Assembly: GCF_003324165.1 (NCBI RefSeq) | Contig: NW_025407836.1 | Location: 62,001-126,000 of the forward strand | Source of the DNA: Naegleria lovaniensis | Lineage: Eukaryota > Heterolobosea > Eutetramitea > Acrasida > Naegleriidae | DNA: 64,000 nt | Direction: 5' to 3' | Made by a program: the position numbers and the translations under genes | The notes under the pieces: generated by a model | The model's input: only the letters and a program-made list of their open reading frames with translations | Databases searched by the model: none | What the model was told of the DNA's origin: nothing | Shown here: piece after piece, positions 1 to 9,000 of the stretch | How positions within the stretch are numbered: position 1 is the stretch's first letter | Layout of the letters: every line of letters begins with the position of its first letter

Positions 1-308
1 ACTCAGCTTGGCTTGCTAAACATACAATGAAAGATTCAAATCATCTTCGATACACAAATTTTAGTAGTAAAGTTAAATAATAATGGATTGCGATCGAATC
101 CAACAACTTGCAAATGCGAGAATTGCGCTAGTGTGTGTTATTATAAAATCAAGATTGTTGAGTTTGATGTGTATTAGTTATTGAAATATTGATGGGTGTT
201 GAAGATAGTTATCCACTGATAGAGCTTCTTCGGTGGGGTCACATTAGTTATTTGCTCATCCCAAAAAGATCACGTCGTGGCTAACGAGAAAAAAAATACG
301 TCATCACG
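1..308. other. Upstream intergenic sequence
   Basis: AT-rich non-coding sequence before the nonaspanin gene. No convincing ORF or RNA gene is visible. An A-rich stretch at about 289-297 lies shortly before the first in-frame ATG at 309, which fits the A-rich leaders seen before many genes here. Confidence 0.5.
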
Positions 309-2398
309 ATGACTCGCACACTTCTAACATCTCCCAACCGAACTCTCAACGATACAACAAGACGGAACATCATGGCAAAGAGAAGTCTAGCTTCCTTGGC
401 TATGATGATTTTAATAGGAATGATGATGATGACCGGAGTGGTTGTTGTTGTACTGGGAGAAGAAAAGGATAAATCTGCGGGTAGCAGACAAAAGAAAACA
501 GACTCGGTGTATGAACGTTATGATGTCATTGATTTAGTGATTGAAAAGTTATGGAGCAAGGGAAATCCATCCGAAACCTATGGTTATAAACAATTGCCTT
601 TTTGTGATGTAAAGGCTTCTACTGCAACATCTTTGGGAGAGGAGCTCACTGGAAGTGGTGATTCTGTCATTTCAAGTTATGATATTGGATTTCAAGGTAC
701 GTATCACTCAAAATATGGAACACAACGAAGAAATAATCATTTCCGTACCTTTTTGAACGGATCATTATCAACAATGTATGAATTATATATTGTTTGGAAT
801 TTTTATCGTCGTGATCCTTGTGCTCGAATCATTATTTAACTTTCTCTCATCATCAACCTCGTTCTCTCCGAAAATTATCCCATTATCATCATATATTTAT
901 CACTCTTATTACCCATCAAACAGTGGATGTTCCTCCTGAAACCGAACTTTGTGCCAAATCATTAAAGAAGGAAGATTTGGAACGATTACGACAAGCAATC
1001 AAAGATGATTATTTAATGCTCATGTACTATGATGGAATTCCAATGATTGTTCACATTGGTTATTATGACTCACTTGAAAACAAGTACTATCTTTACAACA
1101 GCTACAAGTTCTCGTTGACCTACAATGGAAATCATGTGATTACTGCCCTCGCTACACCATCCTCAAAGGTAGATGTTACTTCAAATGATGTCACTCAAAT
1201 CAAATTCAAATACTCTGCAGAATGGAAATCAACAACAAAACAATACGTTACACGTGTGAATTACTTTATCAACATGAACTTTAACAGCGAAGAGTTGGAA
1301 ATTCAATGGTTCTCAGTGATTAACAGTTTGATTTTTATTTTAGTTTTGACTTCTTTCTTGACATTTATTATTATCCGAATGCTCAGAAAGGATTATGATG
1401 CAATGGACTTGGAGCAAGACTCTCAAGAAAAAGAAGAAACCGGATGGAAACAATTACACGCCGATGTGTTTAGATTCCCTTCCAACATTAATCTCTTATC
1501 TGCCATTCTCGGAAATGGAGCTCAATTATTATCACTCATTTTTTGTTTGCTGTTCTTGGGTGCATTGGGAGCATACTATCAAGATTATGGATACAAGGCA
1601 GTTACAACATCACTTGTTATTGTTTACACTCTTACCACCGGTATTAATGGTTATGTTTCCGGTAGCTACTACAAAAAGTTTGGTGGTGAGTCATGGATCA
1701 AGAATACTGTAACCACACTACTCGTTTTCACACTTCCAATGGCTATAACATGGTCAATTTTGAACACCATTGCTGTTTCATATGGATCTACAGCTGCTTT
1801 ACCTTTCAAAACTGTTGCAATTATTGTTGCACTCTATGTTGCAGTGTCATTCCCACTTCTCTTGTTGGGTGCCATTACAGGTAAGAACTTTACTAAGGGA
1901 TTTGAGGCACCATGTAGAACCAAGAAGGTTCCACGTGAAATACCTCCAGTGGTTTGGTGGAAGGGAGAAAATGTGCTGGCATCTGTTGCTGGATTTTTAC
2001 CATTCATCTCCATTTATATTGAGTTGCACTATTTGTATTTGAGCATGTGGGGTCACTATGGACATGTTCCATTCCCAATTGTATTGATGGTGGTCATTAT
2101 TTTGATTACTGTTACAAGCTGTATCACCATTTCACTCATTTACTTGACACTCTCGCAAGAAAATCATCACTGGTGGTGGAGAAGTGTTAAATTTGGTGGA
2201 GCTAGCAGTATTTTCATCTTTGCCTATTCCATGTATTATCTTGTGGACAGTGGCATGTCAGGAATTTTGCAAGTTTCTATTTTTATTGGATATACGTTTA
2301 TTTTATGTTTGGCAGTATTCTTAATGATGGCTACTGTTGGATTTTTGTCGAGTTTAACCTTTGTTAAGAACATTTACCGATCCATCAAGTGTGATTAA
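309..2398 (+). CDS. TM9SF / nonaspanin (EMP70 family) endomembrane protein
   Basis: Two exons, 309-696 and 924-2398, joined by a GT-AG intron (GTACGT donor), giving 620 residues, close to the usual TM9SF length. The first ATG at 309 or the ATG at 372 could be used; the latter starts a cleaner signal peptide of about 30 residues. The lumenal part carries family hallmarks: the YKQLPFC motif, a LGEEL segment, the LCAKSL motif and a DGIPMIVHIG stretch. The phrase QWFSVINSL opens the first membrane segment and EEETGWKQLHADVFRFP follows it, both typical of the family. About eight further hydrophobic segments follow, making nine in all. TM9SF proteins act in Golgi and endosomal sorting, and in amoebae in adhesion and phagocytosis. 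Family assignment is firm; the start codon is not. Confidence 0.93.
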
Positions 2399-3269
2399 AT
2401 GTCATGGTTTTACGAAAAATCTTCACAAATAAACAGTGAACATAAAATATTCGTTTTGACAAGTCGTTTTACATGAATTCTCAAACATCGTGCAAACAGT
2501 CCCCAATACTTTACTTAATAGAATTTCCTCGAACCGTAGGACATTTGTTCACAATGCCTGAGTGGTCATTGTGGTAAATTTCTCAACTGAGTGAATGATG
2601 AACAGGTATTTATTTGATCAATTCGTTAAGAGACTGTCTTTCAGCATCTTCATCAATGCTCTCTTCAAGTTGTGAATTTGACTTCCTCTCACAAGAAATA
2701 ACTATCAAAAACCCTCTCAATTAAATCTGGTACTCGAATATTCCTCTATATTGTCCATCTCATACAAGAGCCAGCTCTTTATTGGTAATGGAAGGACACT
2801 TGAGTTTCCAACTCCCTTGATTCAATATTTTTAAATGTGACGTCCCTCCTGTCGATGAAAATCAAAAAATTTCCTTTATGAAATTTACCACAATGACCAT
2901 TCAGCATTACAGTATTTCATTAAGGAAATTTACTAGTTCAAAAAACTCTTTTAAAAATTCCTTAATGGAAAGTTGTAGAGCCACCATTTCTTGTTATCGT
3001 AGTGGGCTCAAAGCGCTCCTTCACTTTGACCAATGAGCTCCTCGGATCACGTTACAAATTTTAAAAGTAACCATTTCAAGACAAATACTACGCGACGATG
3101 AGCTTGTGTTCCATCTTCCTCATTGGGGCGGGCCTACGCCGAAATTTTTTTGGTCAACCACATAAAACATCTCTCCTGTCCGCCTGAATTACAAAGGCTC
3201 ATTCAAAAAAACCAATCCAACAACTAATACTAATACTACTACTACTACTACTACTAGTACTATTTAACA
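2399..3269. other. Gene-free 0.87-kb gap with an inverted repeat and an ACT microsatellite
   Basis: No supported gene. It holds two 25-bp inverted copies (2558-2582 and 2880-2904) differing at one position, and an (ACT)n microsatellite at about 3226-3258 directly upstream of the next start codon. The 3148-3220 part resembles sequence at 4686-4765. Confidence 0.5.
2558..2904. repeat. Inverted repeat, 25-bp arms, about 297 bp between them
   Basis: The left arm (2558-2582) is the reverse complement of the right arm (2880-2904) at 24 of 25 positions. Sequence beyond the arms matches only partly. It could be the ends of a small non-autonomous element or a long hairpin. No target-site duplication was recognised. 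Confidence 0.55.
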
Positions 3270-3770
3270 ATGACCATGAAACGCCTTTCCTTGTGTCTTT
3301 TCCTTGTCCTTTTCTGTGTCTTGACTTTGCAAGCTTCCTACCATTCCGTTCTCGCTCAGCAATGTAAAAACAGAAAGCCTTTCGCTAACCCAGCCCCATG
3401 TTCAGGTTGTACCTTCTGTACAGCCACTGCCTCATCCTCCTGTTGTACTGCTCAAGAAGATTCTGCTGCTTCCTTGAGTGCTTCTTTGGGTAAAATCATT
3501 TCTCAAGGTTGTTATGAACAAATGGCGATGGCTGCTTGTGCTGTTTGTGATCCTAAAAATTCACAATATATCAACACTGATACTATGCAAATGAAAGTCT
3601 GTAAGAGTGCTTGTCAAAGATTGGCCAGTTCATGTGGTACATCAAGTACAATATGCGATAGTTTACCAACCACTGATTGTTGGAGTGAGGCAAGTACTGT
3701 GAAGAGTTTGCAAGTGATGGGAATGATGATGGTTGTCATGTTGTTGATGAGTGTCTTCTTGATGTGGTAA
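3270..3770 (+). CDS. Small secreted Cys-rich protein, folate-receptor-like, probably GPI-anchored
   Basis: 166 residues. It begins with a clear signal peptide (about residues 1-29, ending near VLAQ), then a Cys-rich domain of about 110 residues, and ends with a hydrophobic tail with no charged residues after it, the usual GPI-attachment arrangement. The pairs CSGCTFC and SSCC, and the later VCKSACQRLASSC segment, resemble the folate-receptor/HHIP-type disulfide domain seen in protist surface proteins. The ATG at 3270 is the first in frame and lies just after an ACT repeat. The protein would sit outside the cell on the plasma membrane. The ligand cannot be read from sequence. The fold call is by motif spacing only. 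Confidence 0.7.
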   Translation: MTMKRLSLCLFLVLFCVLTLQASYHSVLAQQCKNRKPFANPAPCSGCTFCTATASSSCCTAQEDSAASLSASLGKIISQGCYEQMAMAACAVCDPKNSQYINTDTMQMKVCKSACQRLASSCGTSSTICDSLPTTDCWSEASTVKSLQVMGMMMVVMLLMSVFLMW

Positions 3771-4942
3771 AAGTAGTCGACTCCTCAGTGATGATTTGGC
3801 AATATTCTCTCATGAGAAAACACAATTGATTCAATAAATTTATTGTTGACACTTGGTCAAAGAGATACCAACTCTCTCTGTTTGCATGTGTTGTTTTTGG
3901 AAAGAAGAAGAACATCTTTCCTTCTGTGAACGTGTATCACTGCCATTTGGTGTGAACAGATAGGTGTCACGAGTGAAAGTTTCACAACTTGAAGAGTTTC
4001 CACTTCAGGAGCTGTTTCCTTGGCAACGAACCACACTGAGGTTACATTGAAACTCCCCACGACACTTGAAGTGTTTGGGATGGACCTTGAATCTATGAAG
4101 GCCAAACTTTATTGTTGGAAGAGGACCATGTTTCAATCTCCAATGTAATAATTGGGACTCCTCTTTCGGCGAGTAGGAGGAAATTTCTAGAGAGATGAAG
4201 AATGTTCGATCGTCTGGTGTGGTGTGGACCATTTCCAGGATGATGAGAATTACCTGTCATCCGAGTGTATATGCCTGTAACGATTGATTTCCTCAAACCG
4301 AAACGAGAGTGAATATCAGATTTTTTCCTTGTTGTTTTCAACAGTATTGTCGAGATTGCTTCGAAAACACACACTGAAAGAGTTGCATACGAAATCAAGA
4401 ACCGTTTAATTAAACAAACAGATAATTCTGTTCCTTACAGAATGAAAGCAAAGGCCTCAGCTCTTGTTGCTCAACGACATTTGTTCACATGGACCTAAAG
4501 GTCAATTAGGTCATCGTCATTTAGTAATATCTTGCAAGAGTGCTGAAAATCCGAAACTAGACGCTCCTTCCATTTATAATTATTGGTATTATGATCCATA
4601 TTTTTACGTGTGGCCCATTTAAAGACAGCTTCACTGCCGACCCATCTCCATTTGCGCGCATTACTAATACGTGGTCTTTCCAACAAAGTTTTTGGTCAAC
4701 CTCTCACATTTGTCACAAACTTCTACGAAAAATAAGGCATATTTCAAAAAAAAAAAACCAATCCAACTCCATGTTCCGGTTATAGAAGACAAAGGTTTCT
4801 TTCATGTTCATTAAGGAGGATCTCAAAAATCCGTTCTGGACTGATACCTCCAGTAGCAAGAACTTGTCGAGTGGTTTACACTCAGTTTCAGAGGATTTCC
4901 AGTTCCATTCGTGGCACGCACGAATTGTTTTACGATAACAAG
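3771..4942. other. Gene-free 1.17-kb gap with a decayed copy of the upstream leader
   Basis: Only short shadow ORFs on both strands, none with recognisable protein character. At 4686-4765 there is a diverged copy of the 5' leader of the neighbouring Cys-rich gene (3148-3220), including the TTTTTGGTCAACC block and the CAAAAAA-ACCAATCCAAC block, but no coding sequence follows it. Confidence 0.45.
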
Positions 4943-5773
4943 TCAAAAAGTCTCGTTGTTGTTGAAATCTGCTGCTTGTTTATTATCACGAACAGTGCTT
5001 GAATGCTCATTTAGCAAGGATTGTTCATTGAGACATGTTTCGTTTTCATCAAGAATGTCACAATTCGTGCTTGGTTGTTCATTCTCAGAATGATCTTCAA
5101 TCGAATCATATTCCGCGTTGGCATTGGAACGAGTGACACAAGGTCCTCCCAATTCGTGCAACAATCCACCAATATATTCGTGGTGGATGAAATCTTGCAT
5201 TGTCTTTACGTTGGTTGAATCGTCGAGTTGTTGTTGTTCGCAGTGATGATCCTTTTCGGATAAAGTCGAATCCGCAGTAGAGGAGTATTCAAATTTGAAG
5301 GTACATGTTTGGTCACAGATAACATTGAAGGTATCCATTTCTTCCGATTCTGATGATGACACATTGTCGTTATCACAATCCTCTTCGTAATCTTCTTCAG
5401 TGACTTCATCGTCGTCATCGTCGTCATCACTATATTCCTCATCATCCTCTCCCTCCTCCTCATCGTCGTCACTGCATTCACTCACAAAGCTAAAGTAAGC
5501 AGAGACTGCAGCAGGACTAATCGGAGTTGCACAATCTTGTTGAGAGGCATCATAATCATATTCTTCACATTCTTCATCCCATTCCTCATCATCGCATTCC
5601 TCCAAGTCATTGTCAAGTGTGCATTCATCTTCTCTTTGAATATGTTTCAAACTTTCCGAAAGAAGTTCATAACGCATAAAGTTGACATCAAAGCCTTCAC
5701 CAATTTCAGCTTTCCATTGCTCAATCATACGATCGGCATTTTCAATTTCCTTCTCGCAATACCAAAGATCCAT
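4943..5773 (-). CDS. Hypothetical very acidic protein
   Basis: 276 residues, unrecognised. The N-terminal 60 residues look folded and helical (Trp and Tyr present). Residues about 65-155 are an Asp/Glu-rich tract with runs of D and E separated by Ser and Tyr, and the rest is low-complexity, rich in Ser, Asn, Asp and Glu. No signal peptide or membrane segment. Acidic tracts of this type occur in histone chaperones and nucleolar proteins, but nothing here identifies either. The uninterrupted ORF and a GTT-rich upstream region suggest a real, intron-less gene. Function unknown. Confidence 0.55.
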   Translation of the reverse strand: MDLWYCEKEIENADRMIEQWKAEIGEGFDVNFMRYELLSESLKHIQREDECTLDNDLEECDDEEWDEECEEYDYDASQQDCATPISPAAVSAYFSFVSECSDDDEEEGEDDEEYSDDDDDDDEVTEEDYEEDCDNDNVSSSESEEMDTFNVICDQTCTFKFEYSSTADSTLSEKDHHCEQQQLDDSTNVKTMQDFIHHEYIGGLLHELGGPCVTRSNANAEYDSIEDHSENEQPSTNCDILDENETCLNEQSLLNEHSSTVRDNKQAADFNNNETF

Positions 5774-6999
5774 GTTGTGTCAATCAAGAGTGGTCAAATT
5801 GAGAGAGAGATAGAAGTAGTCGTTGTTGTTGTTGTTGTAGTGATTTCAGTAGTCGTTGAAAAGTTATTCGTTGTTGTTATGTTTGTTGCTAAGAGATGCA
5901 AGAGTCAAGTAATAGTAGTAGTCTTTGTGTATTATTGAGTCTTCCCATCAAAGCCTTTTAAGTCTTTCAAGCAACCGTTGCTATCCGAGAGAGCGAGAGC
6001 AGAGCACGTTTGTTGTTTTTTTTTGTATGAGCTCGCACGGTTGCAAAAACACGATCTTTTTTAATGCGCGCTTCCAAAATCCCATCAACGTGATGAAGGA
6101 CACAACGTGTTTTTTGGTTTTTATGCGACCATAAATGACGAAAAGATTCTGGGCGCAGAGGATATTCAAAGAAGATTCCAAAAGAGAATCCCATATTGAT
6201 CGTACCAATCAAATCGGGAGAAAATCGAGAGTTTGTGAAATTGATTCAAAAAGGACCTCATATTGATTGACCACCAATGGTTGTGTGAGAAATGTTATTA
6301 TTATTAATAATACAGTATTGTAGCAAACAGTCGTACGTATGGAATGTTTCTTAGGTAACTTTAAAGAGCGTCTGCAGAAGGACAAATAGAATTATTGAAC
6401 GAATGGAATGTTAAGCGCGACGGTAAAAAGTTTGTCCTCGTTAACAAGTCTCGATTGGGGAGATCGGATTATTGTTCCTACACGTGGTTTGGGTGTTTCC
6501 ACGGAAATGGAAAAAGGAATAACACTGGACGATGCATCTGTTGAAGTACGGGTCGTTGAAAGGAAAAGGACATGAAGGTATTTGAGTGTTATTTGGACAA
6601 AATGGAGAAGGATTAATGATGAACTCATTTAGAGAAAAAGGATAGCAAAATATTCAAGGAATTGGTTTTTGCCTTTTATAGATGTACAGAATGTAATGGT
6701 TTGGTGTAAGTTTTGATTAGTGACAGATGTACAGGATGGTTTACCGAATGTAATTTGGATACATTGTATGGTTTCACTTTTCAATGATAACCATGTGGAC
6801 ATACAAAACTCAACTGACCAAAGATCTTGGTGAAAAAATGTCTATACACGAATTTCACACGACAAACTCGGAATTTCATGAAATTTACCAGACCAATGAT
6901 AAATTCTTTTCATCATGCTTCATTACCATCACGATTGGTTTCAAAATTTCGAATCATGCAATCGTTAAACCCAACACAAATTGTAAACACTTTTAAAAA
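5774..6999. other. Gene-poor 1.2-kb gap
   Basis: Contains a GTT microsatellite near 5820-5840, which is the upstream side of the acidic gene, several T-runs and only short ORFs. One 55-codon ORF at 6408-6575 has some protein-like composition and is listed separately. Nothing else is supported. Confidence 0.4.
6408..6575 (+). CDS. Possible small ORF or gene remnant
   Basis: 55 codons from ATG to TGA. The middle reads DWGDRIIVPTRGLGV and then a charged segment ending in KRKRT-like sequence, less biased than the surrounding frames. There is no A-tract before the start and no homology that I recognise. It could be a real micro-protein, one exon of a lost gene, or chance. Confidence 0.2.
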   Translation: MLSATVKSLSSLTSLDWGDRIIVPTRGLGVSTEMEKGITLDDASVEVRVVERKRT

Positions 7000-7737
7000 A
7001 TGTTTCGATTCAACACAAGCCAAAACGTTTCACTCTCCAATCGGACCTCTCGTATCATCTTGGGAGGTGCCTTTTGCTTTGCTGGTCTCGTATATGGATC
7101 CATGGGATGGGAACCTTTCATGGATGGCTATCATAGCACCACTCCGAGATTTAAAGAAACCGTCGGAACGGTCATTGAGCCTCATGGTCAGACCTATGAT
7201 CGTCGGGATCCCAATCATCTCATCGTTCCAGTGATTGAATTTAAAGCTGAAGAAAAACATCAAGATTCATCGGAGCATTCAAACTCAACAACACCAATTA
7301 TTGCCTATCGAACACTCCACAACAAGGTTTATTCCAATCTCTTCTTTGGGTTGGACAAACGAGATGTTGCACAATTAAACATTCCTCAATACATGCCTCC
7401 CGGAACACGAGTCAAAGTTTGGTATGATGAAAAGGATCCCACTCATAGTGTAGTCGTTCCTGGAATGGCATGGGGAGCCATGGAAACTAATGCCTTTGCA
7501 TTGAGTTCTATTATTACAGGAGTTGTGTTAGGTTCATGTGCCGATGATTTATCCAAGGTGGAAAATATGAAAAAGTATAAAGTGAGAGTGGGCATATTGG
7601 GACTTGCACTCGTCATGATGGCAGCGAGCATGTCAATTCCTTCGAGATTGAGGAAGTACGTGTTGCAAGGTACTGAGGAAGAGAGGCGGAAAAGATGGGT
7701 AGATCCATATATTGTGGTGGAAAAGAATAATGAGTAA
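7000..7737 (+). CDS. DUF3592-like two-helix membrane protein
   Basis: 245 residues, single exon; the ATG follows directly on a run of six A. An N-terminal hydrophobic segment (about residues 19-40) and two hydrophobic stretches near residues 165-180 and 195-215 flank a middle domain. That domain has the pattern of DUF3592: a VGTVIEP strand, a PVIEFKA strand, a Y-rich segment, then PPGTRVKVWYDEKDPTHSVV, where a YD-x-x-[DN]P signature normally sits. The family is of unknown function. Here it would be a small integral membrane protein. The assignment rests on motif order, not on a search. Confidence 0.6.
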   Translation: MFRFNTSQNVSLSNRTSRIILGGAFCFAGLVYGSMGWEPFMDGYHSTTPRFKETVGTVIEPHGQTYDRRDPNHLIVPVIEFKAEEKHQDSSEHSNSTTPIIAYRTLHNKVYSNLFFGLDKRDVAQLNIPQYMPPGTRVKVWYDEKDPTHSVVVPGMAWGAMETNAFALSSIITGVVLGSCADDLSKVENMKKYKVRVGILGLALVMMAASMSIPSRLRKYVLQGTEEERRKRWVDPYIVVEKNNE

Positions 7738-8277
7738 TAATTATAATAATTATTTGAAATTATGTAATGGATTTGAGTTTTAATTTGGGAGATTGATAAT
7801 GTGAATGAGATCATTTCAATGCAAGTTGTGACTTTTTTGAAATACTTGTAGTGAAACAACATGTGAGGAATTTTATCATTCATTTGGATTATTGAGCGCA
7901 GTAATTTGTAGAATAAACATCAAGATGGAAGAGGACAACACCATACTTCTTTAAAAAACAGTCTTCCATGAGGCACAAGCTAAAAGGTCAATGATTTTAA
8001 TCTCTTTGTGCTGGTAACAGGTCACTGATGTGAATCCTCTTCACAACTATGGCTTGCCCTTTCATAATTGGAATATCAGGTAAGAAAATCTGTTGAGAGA
8101 GCAAAGAACTAAGGTTTTGGAGAGAAATTAGAGAGTTGCCCGAGTCGAGGTGACCAAAGGAGCCTTCGAATTAGAAGCTCAAAATAGTTTCGTCCTCTTT
8201 CTTCTCCGTGCTCAAACACGAAAGAAATAAAAAGCAAAAAATATCTCATCACACTCTGACCACAACAACAACACACC
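7738..8277. other. Intergenic, 540 bp
   Basis: AT-rich spacer between the DUF3592-like gene and ATG8. No supported gene or repeat. The last 100 bases are the likely ATG8 promoter and leader. Confidence 0.4.
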
Positions 8278-8640
8278 ATGAAATACAAGGACGACCCAGA
8301 AAATACCTTTGAAAAGAGAAAGGCCGAAGCCAGCAGAATCAGACAACGATACTCTGACCGTATTCCAGTGATATGTGAGAAGGCAGAAAAATCAAACTTC
8401 CCTGATATTGATAAGAAGAAGTATTTGGTGCCAGCCGATCTCACGGTTGCTCAATTCGTTTATATTATTCGTAAGAGAATCAAGATTGATTCAACAACGA
8501 ATATTTTCATTTTCGTGAATAACGTTTTACCTCCTAGTGCTGCTCTGATGAGTCAATTGTATGAGGAACAACGTGATGATGATGGATTTTTATATGTTAC
8601 CTACAGCGGAGAGAATACATTCGGAGACCAAGATCAATAA
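8278..8640 (+). CDS. ATG8: ATG8 ubiquitin-like autophagy protein
   Basis: 120 residues, the standard length. The N-terminal helical part ([28 protein letters not shown]) and the ubiquitin fold ([22 protein letters not shown], then [22 protein letters not shown]) follow the family closely. The sequence ends with [11 protein letters not shown] followed by four residues (DQDQ), so the conserved Gly at position 116 would be exposed by ATG4 cleavage and joined to phosphatidylethanolamine on the autophagosome membrane. Single exon. All features needed for function are present. Confidence 0.97.
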   Translation: MKYKDDPENTFEKRKAEASRIRQRYSDRIPVICEKAEKSNFPDIDKKKYLVPADLTVAQFVYIIRKRIKIDSTTNIFIFVNNVLPPSAALMSQLYEEQRDDDGFLYVTYSGENTFGDQDQ

Positions 8641-9000
8641 TGTTCTTGTTGTTGCAACAACACGTAGTTGAAATATAACGGTTGTTGAAGAGAGGTGGAG
8701 AATATTCTAGTAGTCCAATGCCCCACAGTAGCAGTTTTGAGAGAATACCGATAATAACCACCATCACATTCAAAAACCGTTATTTCAACGCAGCAAGAAC
8801 AACAAATTCTCCACTCTCACCTTTCATCATAATGATCCATTCCGTTTCGGTATATTCCATTAATTATCTGGAACACCCTTTTCTCTCTCACTTTCATCAT
8901 CACCACTTGTATCCGTGCTTGTGAACAATAAAATTCATTCTTGAACAATTTCCAGCACGCTTTCAATGCTTGTTCAAATTAAATTTAAAAAAAAATTTTT
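8641..9000. other. Intergenic, 360 bp, with an imperfect inverted repeat
   Basis: Holds the ATG8 3' region and the PRPF31 promoter. A TTGAAATA-TAACGGTT block at about 8668-8683 has a reverse-complement partner (AACCGTTATTTCAA) at about 8776-8790. An A/T-rich tract of alternating A and T runs lies at 8981-9000, directly before the next ATG. Confidence 0.4.

Noticed and set aside
5206-5481. Second minus-strand ORF inside the acidic gene
   Set aside because: A shadow of the GAT/GAA-rich acidic tract, read out of frame as Met/Thr/Arg.
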